This document shows, one piece after another, positions 46,887 to 55,568 of a DNA stretch of 64,000 nucleotides. The stretch's first letter is position 1, and every line of letters starts with the position of its first letter. The notes under the pieces were generated by a model. That model searched no databases, was not told the DNA's origin, and saw nothing but the letters and a program-made list of their open reading frames with translations. The stretch is from Alteromonadaceae bacterium 2753L.S.0a.02 (GTDB taxonomy: Bacteria; Pseudomonadota; Gammaproteobacteria; Pseudomonadales; Cellvibrionaceae): contig VISH01000002.1 in the NCBI GenBank assembly GCA_007827375.1, forward strand, positions 3,683,001 to 3,747,000, in the 5' to 3' direction. The translations under genes were made by a program, and so were the position numbers.

Positions 46887-47486
46887 TTGGAAGAGTTAGC
46901 ACACGACCGTTTTGCCGTCGTATCTTCCGAGTCAGATTTGTTGATTCTCGTAAACGATAAGGATGAAGAATTAGGTTCTGCAGACAAGGCTTCCTGCCAT
47001 GACAAAGATGGCATTTTACACCGTGCCTTCTCGATTCTAATTTTCAATTCACAAGGCGAATTGCTTTTGCAGAAGCGTTCACCGGACAAACGCCTGTGGG
47101 GAGGATTTTGGTCAAACAGTTGCTGCAGCCATCCGCGCTTTGGAGAAACCATGCCTGAAGCCAGTGAACGGCGCTTGTGGGAAGAGCTCGGTTTGCGCAG
47201 TAATCTCACGTTCCTCTATAAATTTCAATATCATGCCGACTTCGGCGCTGCCGGAGCGGAGCGTGAACTCTGCTGGGTTTACGCCGGTATTAGCGACGAG
47301 CCCCCTTCTACCAACTCCAACGAAATAAGCGAATGGCGCTATGTGTCCAAAGCCAAATTGGATGCCGAATTAGAACGCACACCCGAAGCGTTTACGCCAT
47401 GGTTCAAAATGGAGTGGCAAGAAATTTTTCGCTCACATAAATCCACCCTAAATCGCCTTTTCGAGGGTGATGTAGCCATCAGTTAA
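46887..47486 (+). CDS. idi: Isopentenyl-diphosphate isomerase, type I
   Basis: 199 aa from TTG 46887, which has a perfect AGGAGG 6 bp upstream; no in-frame ATG exists nearby and a longer upstream frame would overlap mvk. Nudix-fold isomerase with WGGFWSNSCCSHPRFGE (catalytic Cys) and SERRLWEELGL (Nudix-like helix), and YHADFGAAGAERELCWVY with the catalytic Glu. It interconverts IPP and DMAPP, needed because the mevalonate route gives only IPP. Confidence 0.94.
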   Translation: MEELAHDRFAVVSSESDLLILVNDKDEELGSADKASCHDKDGILHRAFSILIFNSQGELLLQKRSPDKRLWGGFWSNSCCSHPRFGETMPEASERRLWEELGLRSNLTFLYKFQYHADFGAAGAERELCWVYAGISDEPPSTNSNEISEWRYVSKAKLDAELERTPEAFTPWFKMEWQEIFRSHKSTLNRLFEGDVAIS

Positions 47487-47532
47487 CGGCAAAACAATCA
47501 TTGACTGTTGAAACAACTGAAGAGGTTGAGAG

Positions 47533-48651
47533 ATGGGCGTTCCCCTAAAACAGCAAATTAGAATCGGCAGTTACCTAGTCAGGCAAAAGCTCATGGGGCG
47601 CAAGCGCTATCCATTGGTACTCATGCTCGAGCCGCTGTTCCAGTGTAATCTCGAATGCGCCGGATGTGGTAAAATTGCTTATCCTGACGAAATTTTACGA
47701 CGCAGAGTGAGCGTTGCAGACGCGCTCGACGCCGTTGACCAAGCCGACGCACCGGTGGTTTCTATACCCGGTGGCGAGCCGCTTATTCATAAAGAAATGC
47801 CAGAAATTATTGAAGGCATTATTGCGCGTAAAAAATATATTTACCTGTGCACCAACGCCATTCTGGTTGAACGCCATATTCACAAATATAAGCCCTCCCC
47901 CTTTCTCACATTTTCAATACATCTCGACGGTTTACAGCGACGTCATGATGAATCAGTATGCCGCGAGGGCGTTTTCGAGACCGCCACCAAAGCGATAAAA
48001 CTGCTAAAGGAAAAAGGCTTTCGTGTATCGGTTAATTGCACGCTGTTTAATGGTGAAGATGCCAACGAAGTGGCCGACTTCTTCGATTACGCCATGAATG
48101 AGCTGAAAGTCGAGGGCATCACCTTATCGCCAGGTTATAGCTATGAGCTGGCACCACGACAAGATGTATTTTTAAGTCGCGCTAAATCAAAACAATTATT
48201 TCGCGATATTTTTTCGTTGGGTCGCAAGCGCGGTTCGAAATGGCGGTTCAATCAATCCAGTAATTTTCTGGATTTTCTCGCGGGCAACAAGTCTTATCAA
48301 TGTTCACCCTGGAGTAATGTCACGTACAATATTTTCGGTTGGCAGAAACCTTGCTACCTGTTAAGTGACGAGGGTTACGCAGCCAGTTTTAGCGAGTTGA
48401 TGGAAACTACCCATTGGCACGAGTACGGCGTTGGTATAAATAGCAAATGTAATAACTGCATGGCTCATTGTGGCTACGAGGGCACTGCAGTTGAAGACAC
48501 TTTAGCGCGTCCACTGGCCGCACTTAAGGTTGCGATGCGTGGAGTTAAACTGGAGGGTCCCATGGCCCCGGAGCCCGATATAGTTGTCACGAGCACGCAG
48601 TCACAAACGACTCAAAACGATAGCAGTAAAATTCCAGTAACAGAATTATGA
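47533..48651 (+). CDS. hpnH: HpnH radical SAM adenosylhopane synthase
   Basis: 372 aa. The radical-SAM cluster motif is CNLECAGC (about residues 39-46), in EPLFQCNLECAGCGKI. IPGGEPLIHKEM is the SAM-binding GGE. A C-terminal Cys set is present (CSPW, KPCYLL, CNNCMAHCGYEG). HpnH adds a 5'-deoxyadenosyl group to hopene to give adenosylhopane, the step before HpnG. A GAGG motif precedes the ATG. It sits between idi and mvaS on the same strand. Confidence 0.95.
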   Translation: MGVPLKQQIRIGSYLVRQKLMGRKRYPLVLMLEPLFQCNLECAGCGKIAYPDEILRRRVSVADALDAVDQADAPVVSIPGGEPLIHKEMPEIIEGIIARKKYIYLCTNAILVERHIHKYKPSPFLTFSIHLDGLQRRHDESVCREGVFETATKAIKLLKEKGFRVSVNCTLFNGEDANEVADFFDYAMNELKVEGITLSPGYSYELAPRQDVFLSRAKSKQLFRDIFSLGRKRGSKWRFNQSSNFLDFLAGNKSYQCSPWSNVTYNIFGWQKPCYLLSDEGYAASFSELMETTHWHEYGVGINSKCNNCMAHCGYEGTAVEDTLARPLAALKVAMRGVKLEGPMAPEPDIVVTSTQSQTTQNDSSKIPVTEL

Positions 48652-48739
48652 TCACGATCGCTCTGGTTAATGAGCAAATGCTGGAGCGACAGCATTCGCA
48701 GGGCAAGCGCAGTAAAGAAACACAGCAACGGAGAATACG

Positions 48740-50281
48740 ATGAACTCAGTCGGTATCAGTGGACTAGCCGCCTACCTGCCACCCTATCGCACCAACCTCG
48801 AGGACTGGTGTGAATGGACCGATGGCAGCTGGGATAAACTTCGGGATGTTGTAGGCCACAGTTTTAGAATGCGCGGCCATCACCAAAATGTTTACACCAT
48901 GGCAGCCAATGCGGTGCTTAAACTCATCAAGCAATACAATATCGACCCCCGCACGGTCGGTTTCTTTGCATTCGGCACTGAATCCAGCACCGATAATTCA
49001 GCGGGCGCAGTTATTATCAAAGGTATTGTCGACAAGGGCTTGCGGAAACTTGGGCTACCCGCACTTTCGCGAAATTGCGAAGTACCAGAGTTTAAACACG
49101 CCTGTTTGGGCGGCGTGTATGCGCTAAAAGGCGCTGCGCGATTTCTCGCCTGCGATGGCGCGCAATCAAAAGCCATTGTCGTTGCAGCCGATATTGCAGA
49201 ATACGAGCGTGGCTCAACCGGCGAACCGACACAAGGCGCTGGCGCTGTTGCAATGCTTTTGGAAAGCGACCCGAAACTGGTTGAAATTAAACTGCAGAAA
49301 TCAGGCTCATCTGCAGAATATCGCGGCCCCGATTTTCGTAAACCTTTTGTGCGTTTCGCTCAGCAAAGTGCCAGTACCAACGCACAATTACGCGACTTCC
49401 CGGTATTTAATGGCTATTACTCCACAAACTGTTATATCGATGCCATGCTACTTGCACTGAATAACATGTTCAATAAATCCGGCCTGGATCGCACCGAATA
49501 CCTGAAAAAAACCGGCGCGATCTTTTTGCATCGCCCCTACGCACGCATGCCAGAAACTGGCTTGGCGATTAGTTATTTGTTCTCTCTGGCTTTGGGCAAA
49601 TCAGAAGATCACGCAGAATTAAAACAATACTGTGATGCGGCCCGGGTAAAATTTCATGATGTTATCGAAGAGTTCAACAGCGTGCGCAACCTCTTCGATC
49701 TGGTGGAATTAGGTAAACTCAACACACCGGTGTTTCCCAAAAGCATGCGCACAATTCGAGTATTGCCCCGCTTTGAAACATATCAGCGAATTCAGGCAAA
49801 AATGGATTTAGGCTCAGAAGCCATGAAACATGTTGGCAACCTTTATTCTGCTGCACTTCCCGCATGGCTCGCAGCGGGCCTGGAAGACGCCTATCTCACA
49901 GGTGTCGATCTCACCGACCAGGAGATACTCACCCTCGGTTACGGCAGCGGTGATGCCGCAGAAGCCATTCCTATGCAGGTGGTACCGGGCTGGCAAGACT
50001 TCGCTGAAAAAATCAAGTTCGCGCAGTGTTTTGAAGATGCTATCGATCTTAATGAAGCACAATATATTTCTTTGCACAGCGGGCGACAGCCGGTAGATTT
50101 GCCTATCGATACAGAAGGTGAGTTTTTTATCAGCCGCATTGGTAAACCCGAAACCAAAGATTTTGATGAAGACGGTATTGAATACTACGGCTTCGGTGCA
50201 GCAACGGTTATCGAGAAAACAGACAGTAAGCCCAAGAGCGCAAATAAAGACAAGCTCAATCAAGTTACCAGCGAAGTTTAA
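48740..50281 (+). CDS. mvaS: Hydroxymethylglutaryl-CoA synthase
   Basis: 513 aa, longer than classic MvaS (about 390). The thiolase-fold domain has GISGLAAYLPPYR, GFFAFGTESSTDNSAG, the catalytic Cys in FKHACLGGVYALKGAARF, and AIVVAADIAEYERGSTGEPT. The His in FLHRPYARMPETG is also conserved. The C-terminal extra of about 100 residues (ending SKPKSANKDKLNQ) has no motif I recognise. It condenses acetyl-CoA with acetoacetyl-CoA. GGAG lies upstream of ATG. ispA follows 17 bp later. Confidence 0.93.
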   Translation: MNSVGISGLAAYLPPYRTNLEDWCEWTDGSWDKLRDVVGHSFRMRGHHQNVYTMAANAVLKLIKQYNIDPRTVGFFAFGTESSTDNSAGAVIIKGIVDKGLRKLGLPALSRNCEVPEFKHACLGGVYALKGAARFLACDGAQSKAIVVAADIAEYERGSTGEPTQGAGAVAMLLESDPKLVEIKLQKSGSSAEYRGPDFRKPFVRFAQQSASTNAQLRDFPVFNGYYSTNCYIDAMLLALNNMFNKSGLDRTEYLKKTGAIFLHRPYARMPETGLAISYLFSLALGKSEDHAELKQYCDAARVKFHDVIEEFNSVRNLFDLVELGKLNTPVFPKSMRTIRVLPRFETYQRIQAKMDLGSEAMKHVGNLYSAALPAWLAAGLEDAYLTGVDLTDQEILTLGYGSGDAAEAIPMQVVPGWQDFAEKIKFAQCFEDAIDLNEAQYISLHSGRQPVDLPIDTEGEFFISRIGKPETKDFDEDGIEYYGFGAATVIEKTDSKPKSANKDKLNQVTSEV

Positions 50282-50298
50282 TTGAGCATATAGAATTT

Positions 50299-51192
50299 AT
50301 GAGCACACAGCTGCAAACATTCGCGGAACCGGTTCGCAGAGATGTTAACAACACCCTGGAAGACTGGACCCGAGCCAGCGTTGCCGTGGCGCCACGTGTG
50401 ACTGAAGCCATGCGCTACAGCCTAATGAACGGCGGCAAGCGCATTCGGCCTGTGCTCACCTTTGCGGCGGCAAGCGCAATTGCAACTCCCAACGCTCTTA
50501 CCCTCACCAGTGCCGCCGCGCTTGAGTGTATTCACGCCTATTCACTCATTCACGATGATCTTCCTGCAATGGATGATGATGACCTTCGACGCGGAAAACC
50601 CACTTGTCATATAGCATTCGATGAAGCTACAGCAATACTCGCTGGTGACGGCTTGCAAACACTGGCCTTCGAAAAACTCGCGGCATGCAGTGGCTGTAAC
50701 CCCGGCGATGCATTGGCAATTATTCGAGTACTCGCCCTCGCCAGTGGAGATAAAGGCATGGTCGCAGGGCAAATGATCGATATGGAATCTGAAAATCTAC
50801 AAGAGCGAATTACTGTCACACAATTGGAAAAAATCCATCGTCATAAAACCGGCGCACTGATACGTGCCGCCGTTATTATGGGTGCGCGTTCGGTGGGTGG
50901 CAACGAACAACAGCTGCAGGAACTGGGCAAATACGCCGAAGCCATTGGCCTGGCGTTTCAGGTACAAGACGATATCATAGATGTAACCTCAGACACCGCA
51001 ACGCTGGGTAAACGCCAAGGCGCTGATCAGGACCACGGCAAGGCTACCTATGTGTCGCTGTTGGGCTTGGACGGCGCGCAACGCAAAGCACATGAATTAC
51101 ATCAGGCCGCATTAACGAGCTTGCAATCCTTTGGAGAAAGTAGCGATCCCCTGCGTTGGATTGCTGACTACATAGTGACACGCGACCGCTAA
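50299..51192 (+). CDS. ispA: Farnesyl diphosphate synthase
   Basis: 297 aa. Short-chain trans-prenyltransferase with the first Asp-rich motif DDLPAMDDDDLRRG (about residue 85) and the second in FQVQDDIIDVTSDTATLGK. NGGKRIRPVLTFA supplies the diphosphate-binding Lys/Arg. The bacterial-type insert in the first Asp motif fits FPP synthesis. It supplies FPP for squalene synthase. It is the last gene of the isoprenoid series. Whether another ispA serves the rest of metabolism cannot be told. Confidence 0.94.
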   Translation: MSTQLQTFAEPVRRDVNNTLEDWTRASVAVAPRVTEAMRYSLMNGGKRIRPVLTFAAASAIATPNALTLTSAAALECIHAYSLIHDDLPAMDDDDLRRGKPTCHIAFDEATAILAGDGLQTLAFEKLAACSGCNPGDALAIIRVLALASGDKGMVAGQMIDMESENLQERITVTQLEKIHRHKTGALIRAAVIMGARSVGGNEQQLQELGKYAEAIGLAFQVQDDIIDVTSDTATLGKRQGADQDHGKATYVSLLGLDGAQRKAHELHQAALTSLQSFGESSDPLRWIADYIVTRDR

Positions 51193-51351
51193 TTTTATTT
51201 CGGGCGTAATAAAAAATTTCTTAAAAATACCTATCTTCCCCTCACAGCACATTGCACTGTTTTAGTTGTTACAGCTAAGCTTGTGATTACATGCTTTCTG
51301 CAGATAGCAGACATACCAACAATAAAATAAGGGTAAGGAAGAAGGTGATTT

Positions 51352-53436
51352 ATGAAACCGGAAAATACCTCTTTTCACGCACACCACGCGCCTATGGGCG
51401 CGCTAGCCAGCTTCACTTGTGGTGCTCACGGAGCGCAAGGCGGAATGGGGATGGAATTATCGGGTCCCTATCCTGGCGAAATAACTATCGGTTATGTCGA
51501 CGCCAACAATACTGCCAAATTGTTGCCATTATTTGAGGGCAGTAACAGCTCCGAGGCCGAACGTTACGTTGAAGGAAAAGAGGGCGGCGGCGGTCGAATG
51601 GCTCCCATCCAAAATATATCCAGGGAATATCTTTGGGCCACCGACCGCATTCAGGGTGAAAATGTCACTCTTGAAATTAATACCCCTTTTTTTGCAATAC
51701 CTGACCCGGAAATATCTCAGCCTGCGGAACTGGCATTCTCATGTTGCCCGGTTGTGCATGTATCAATCCGTTTTTCAAACCCGAGCGATAATGCAATTAC
51801 AGGTATTTTTGCACTTTCAATCGATCACCGTTGGAGTAGTTTAGGCGCTACAACAAACGGAGCACTTACCGGCGCGATGAGTCAGGAGCGTATCGGCTTT
51901 GCTACAAAAACTGACGGAGCTACTTGTTTTATCGATTTCGACGCGATAAGTGCAATCAACCGCCGTCATAAAACGCCAGCATTTTTATTGGGTCCCACTG
52001 CAGGAATCGAAATAAATATCCCCGCCAATTCAGAAAAAACACTCGAGCTTGTTTTAGGTTTTTATAAATCCGGTGTGGCCACGTACAACCGTGCGATGCA
52101 GTACTACTATACACAGCACTTTCAATCACTGATTCAAGTACTCCAGTATGGCCTTGAAAAGCGTGATGCCTATATGGAACAAGTGCAATTACGCAATAAT
52201 GAACTTGCAAGCACATCGCTTAATGATGAGCAAAAATTCCTCATTGCGCACGCAACACGCAGCTATTACGGCTCCACACAATGGCTTTGGGATGGCGAGA
52301 AAAGCGTTTGGGTGGTTAATGAAGGCGAATATCTTATGATGAACACCTTCGATTTAACAGTCGACATGTTGTTCTTTGAAATGAAATTCAACCCGTGGAC
52401 AGTGCGGAATGAATTGGAACAATTTATTCACGACTACTCATTCTACGATAATGTTTTTAGCGCGGAACAGCCAGAAACGCTTTATGAAGGTGGTATTTCC
52501 TTCACCCACGACATGGGTGTGATGAATCACTGGAGCCCGAAAGGTCAAAGCTCCTACGAAGCCGCCGGCTTAGACCGCGCCTGCTTTTCTCATATGACCT
52601 GCGAGCAACTTACCAACTGGGTTCTGTGCACCGGCGTGTATCTGTCGCAAACACACGATGAAGAATTCGCTCGGCGTTACCAAGGTATTATGGTGGAGTG
52701 TTTGAAGTCTCTACAAAATCGCGACAATCCCAATCCCGAAAAACGCAACGGCATTATGAGTTTCGATTCTGCAAGAACGCAGGGGGGAGGTGAAATTACC
52801 ACCTACGACTCCCTCGACCACTCCTTGGGACAGGCTCGCAACAATATTTATCTGGGCGGAAAAATGTGGGCGAGTTTCGTAGTCCTTGCTGAACTTTTTG
52901 ATCAGGCGAAGTTAGCACAGCTGCGTGATGAAGCACTTACCGGCGCAAGACTTGCGGCACAAACGCTTTGCCAAGGTTTCGATAAAGAACTTGGTTATAT
53001 CCCTGCGGTGCTTGAAGGCGATAACGCCAGCGCCATAATCCCTGCCATCGAAGCACTCGTGTACCCTTATGTAATTGGTCTTCACAATGCAGTGAGTGAA
53101 ACTGGCCCTTACGGTGATTACATAGCGACGCTGAAAAAACACTTTTCCAACATCCTCAAACCCGGTATTTGCCTGTATCCCGATGGCGCCTGGAAACTTT
53201 CTTCATCAGCAGATAATTCTTGGGCATCCAAGATATCACTGTGCCAATATGTGGCGAAAAAAATCCTTGAGTTTGATTTTGGTGAAAACGAATTTGTTAC
53301 CGATTTGGCCCATGCTCGTTGGCAGCGTGAAGGTTCCAAGCTATATGCATGCTCCGATCAGTTTAAATCAGGTGAACCCATTGGGAGTTTGTATTATCCA
53401 CGGATTGTGACCAATATTTTGTGGTTTGATTATTGA
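51352..53436 (+). CDS. GH52 beta-xylosidase
   Basis: 694 aa, matching the family length (about 700). NTSFHAHHAPMGALASFTCG at the N terminus and SFTHDMGVMNHWS, CFSHMTCEQLTNWVLC and LFPDGGWK-like LYPDGAWKLSSSADNSW are typical of GH52. WVVNEGEYLMMNTFDL (about 320-335) holds the Glu aligned with the reported nucleophile of the Geobacillus enzyme, and EITTYDSLDHSLG (about 481-493) the Asp aligned with its acid/base; the alignment is from memory. No signal peptide, so it acts on imported xylo-oligosaccharides in the cytoplasm. A GGAAGAAGGTG motif precedes the ATG. It stands alone after the isoprenoid genes. Confidence 0.92.
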   Translation: MKPENTSFHAHHAPMGALASFTCGAHGAQGGMGMELSGPYPGEITIGYVDANNTAKLLPLFEGSNSSEAERYVEGKEGGGGRMAPIQNISREYLWATDRIQGENVTLEINTPFFAIPDPEISQPAELAFSCCPVVHVSIRFSNPSDNAITGIFALSIDHRWSSLGATTNGALTGAMSQERIGFATKTDGATCFIDFDAISAINRRHKTPAFLLGPTAGIEINIPANSEKTLELVLGFYKSGVATYNRAMQYYYTQHFQSLIQVLQYGLEKRDAYMEQVQLRNNELASTSLNDEQKFLIAHATRSYYGSTQWLWDGEKSVWVVNEGEYLMMNTFDLTVDMLFFEMKFNPWTVRNELEQFIHDYSFYDNVFSAEQPETLYEGGISFTHDMGVMNHWSPKGQSSYEAAGLDRACFSHMTCEQLTNWVLCTGVYLSQTHDEEFARRYQGIMVECLKSLQNRDNPNPEKRNGIMSFDSARTQGGGEITTYDSLDHSLGQARNNIYLGGKMWASFVVLAELFDQAKLAQLRDEALTGARLAAQTLCQGFDKELGYIPAVLEGDNASAIIPAIEALVYPYVIGLHNAVSETGPYGDYIATLKKHFSNILKPGICLYPDGAWKLSSSADNSWASKISLCQYVAKKILEFDFGENEFVTDLAHARWQREGSKLYACSDQFKSGEPIGSLYYPRIVTNILWFDY

Positions 53437-53575
53437 ACGCCGCTTTCACCTGTCACAAAATCACTGATCCGAGAAAAACCGATTTGTGATAAATGGCTAC
53501 AACAAGCTGAGATTCGGCTAAGACTTTCAACTGATAATGTTAAATACTTCCCTCAAACGTAACAGTTAGGAGGGA

Positions 53576-53893
53576 ATGAACAAGAGAATTATCATTACAG
53601 GTTCTTTAGGAAACATCAGTAAACCGCTTACAGATAAAACCACTGCCGGAGGGCATTTCGTCAACGTCATTACTCGAAATGAAGTGATAATAGCCGCTAT
53701 AAATTTAATGGGCACAAAAGCTGCGGTTGGCTCGATGGAGGGTGTTGATTTTCTAATTGAGACTTTCAAGGGTGCTGACGTCGTTTACCTTAAGGAAGCT
53801 CTGGCCCACGAAAGTTTCTTTGACAACAAGATCAATTTCATTTCCGCTAATAAAAGCATCGGTAACAACTACAAACTGGCTGGTGAGCAATAA
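53576..53893 (+). pseudogene. Truncated NmrA-like NAD(P)-binding protein
   Basis: 105 aa only; intact relatives are near 290. It begins with the Rossmann loop IIITGSLGNISKPL and contains AAVGSMEGVDFLIETFKGADVVYL, both typical of NmrA-like proteins, then loses similarity and stops after KSIGNNYKLAGEQ, just where the active-site helix should begin. Residues that usually follow the GADxVY strand are altered, so internal decay as well as 3' truncation is likely. It abuts the tRNA-Leu terminator and marks the right edge of the accessory segment. Confidence 0.6.
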
Positions 53894-53896
53894 AGA

Positions 53897-53922
53897 AAAA
53901 GCCAGCATATGCTGGCTTTATT
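53897..53922. terminator. Bidirectional terminator between NmrA remnant and tRNA-Leu
   Basis: Perfect palindrome AAAGCCAGCAT/ATGCTGGCTTT flanked by A and T tracts. It can serve the truncated gene on the plus strand and tRNA-Leu on the minus strand, whose 3' end is 9 bp away. Confidence 0.8.
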
Positions 53923-53930
53923 CACTTAAA

Positions 53931-54015
53931 TGGTGCCCAAGTCCGGACTTGAACCGGAACGGCTTGCGCCACTACCCCCTCAAGATAGCGTGTCTACCAA
54001 TTCCACCACTTGGGC
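53931..54015 (-). tRNA. leuU: tRNA-Leu (GAG)
   Basis: 85-nt class II tRNA with encoded CCA. Acceptor GCCCAAG/CTTGGGC, D arm TGGTGGAATTGGTAGACA, anticodon GAG in loop TTGAGGG (complement at 53979-53981), a long variable arm and T loop GTTCAAGTC. Its place right after secG is that of E. coli leuU and the Pseudomonas tRNA-Leu. Confidence 0.96.
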
Positions 54016-54157
54016 TTAAATCTCTAGTCTAAATTCAGATAATTTTATCAAGTAAATACGTACAGTCCCGACACGCTTCGCGTGGTCGCTTTCGGGCTCC
54101 TGCCCTTCACGACATTAGTGCATCCCGCACGTCATCTACCAATTCCACCACTTGGGC
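54016..54157 (-). repeat. Upstream partial duplication of tRNA-Leu 5' end
   Basis: Positions 54135-54157 repeat exactly the first 23 nt of tRNA-Leu on the same strand, 142 bp upstream of the intact gene. The spacer between them contains several hairpins (GTGC/GCAC, GGGC/GCCC, CGACACGC/GCGTGGTCG). The layout, a spacer preceded by a tRNA 5' end and followed by the intact tRNA, is the same as in the tRNA-fMet array but with one extra copy only. Confidence 0.8.
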
Positions 54158-54178
54158 TATAAATCACTACAATTTTTT

Positions 54179-54631
54179 CTATTCAGTCGGGGTTTCCTGA
54201 ACATCTACTGATGGAACATCATCTTCAGTAGTATCCGAAGCTGTATCTTCAGCCTCGATCGCAGGAACGTCATCCGCAGCAGCTGAATCTACTGTGGGTT
54301 GCTCGGTTTCCAAAGCAGGAACATCACTTTCTTCCGCTGCAGCTGGTGCCTGTTGCAGTTGTTCCAGCTCAGGTAAGGCGAAATCATCATCGACGGTTGT
54401 TTTTTGCTTGGCAATAACAGCAAGGCTAAAACTGGTAATAAAAAATACAGTTGCAGCGATCGCAGTTAAGCGGGAGAAAAAATTGCCCGAGCCAACCGAA
54501 CCAAATAACGTTTGCGAGGCGCCGGCACCAAAGGAGGCGCCCATTTCGGCACCCTTGCCCTGCTGTAGCAAAATCAGGCCAATAATAGCCAGCGCTGTGA
54601 GGAGGTGCACTAATAAAAGGATGTTTTCCAT
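54179..54631 (-). CDS. secG: Preprotein translocase subunit SecG
   Basis: 150 aa, with two membrane helices (about 3-23 and 52-72). ILLQQGKGAEMGASFGAGASQTLFG between them is the SecG signature. It aids SecYE translocation. The long acidic C-terminal tail, about 65 residues rich in Glu, Asp, Ala and Pro with repeats of VPALE/VPAIE/VPSV, is longer than in E. coli. It lies between tpiA and tRNA-Leu in the standard order. Confidence 0.95.
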   Translation of the reverse strand: MENILLLVHLLTALAIIGLILLQQGKGAEMGASFGAGASQTLFGSVGSGNFFSRLTAIAATVFFITSFSLAVIAKQKTTVDDDFALPELEQLQQAPAAAEESDVPALETEQPTVDSAAADDVPAIEAEDTASDTTEDDVPSVDVQETPTE

Positions 54632-54672
54632 CTGTTACTCTCTAATTTTGATCGCCACCTCTAGATGACGAC

Positions 54673-55413
54673 TTACTCTGCCGCGCGGCAAATCGCAACA
54701 AAGTCATCGGCGTTAAGGGAGGCACCGCCTACCAATGCACCGTCTATATCTTTCTGACCAAACAAGCCTTCCGCAGTTTCTGGTTTTACACTGCCACCGT
54801 ACAGAATTCGAATTTGGTCGCCTTCCGGCCCTAACACTTCACGGATGTAGCTGTGAACATCTTGTGCCATTTCCGGAGTTGCAGTCTTGCCAGTGCCAAT
54901 CGCCCAAATGGGTTCGTAGGCGATAATACCCTTGGCTACACCAGGCAAACCACAGTGCTCTACCACTGCCAGTAACTGCTTGCCAACAACGTCGAATGTT
55001 TTGCCTGCTTCGCGCTCTTCGAGAGATTCCCCGACGCACAGCACAGGTACCAAGCCATTATCCAAGGCTGCCTGAAATTTTTCAGCAACCAACTGTGAAG
55101 ACTCACCATGATATTCACGTCGCTCTGAGTGACCAACAATGGCGTACCCACAACCCACATCAACCAGCATGGCACCGGATACTTCTCCGGTATACGCCCC
55201 TTTTGCATGTTTGCTTACGTCCTGTGAGCCAAATCCGATATTGGTGTTTTCCAACAATTCAGCGGTTTGCGCCAAATAAGCAAAGGGTGGACACACGGCC
55301 ACTTCGGCCTGATGAACTCCCGTCCATTGCTCTGTTAAGCTGGTTAGCAATTCACGATTGGCGGCATAGTCGCCATTCATTTTCCAATTACCAATTACGA
55401 TCGGTCGACGCAT
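54673..55413 (-). CDS. tpiA: Triosephosphate isomerase
   Basis: 246 aa TIM barrel. Interconverts dihydroxyacetone phosphate and glyceraldehyde 3-phosphate. RPIVIGNWKMNG carries the catalytic Lys, YAIVGHSERREYHGE the catalytic His, AYEPIWAIGTGKTATPE the catalytic Glu and the mobile loop 6, and YGGSVKPETA the phosphate loop. It is downstream of glmM and upstream of secG, as in Pseudomonas. Confidence 0.98.
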   Translation of the reverse strand: MRRPIVIGNWKMNGDYAANRELLTSLTEQWTGVHQAEVAVCPPFAYLAQTAELLENTNIGFGSQDVSKHAKGAYTGEVSGAMLVDVGCGYAIVGHSERREYHGESSQLVAEKFQAALDNGLVPVLCVGESLEEREAGKTFDVVGKQLLAVVEHCGLPGVAKGIIAYEPIWAIGTGKTATPEMAQDVHSYIREVLGPEGDQIRILYGGSVKPETAEGLFGQKDIDGALVGGASLNADDFVAICRAAE

Positions 55414-55470
55414 GATGGCTTCCCTAACTGGTTGGTTTTAATACAATTACCCGTAATTTCAAAGGCATTT

Positions 55471-55500
55471 AAAAGCGCCCCAGGGCAAAACGGGCGCAAA
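55471..55500 (-). terminator. Possible terminator between glmM and tpiA
   Basis: GCGCCC/GGGCGC stem with a ten-base loop, followed on the minus strand by TTTT. It is 70 bp beyond the glmM stop codon. The loop is large, so efficiency may be low. Confidence 0.45.
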
Positions 55501-55568
55501 TAGTAGCGGAGAACGCGCTTTGATACAACGGGCGAATGCAATTAATTGACGCGGATTAAACAAACGCT

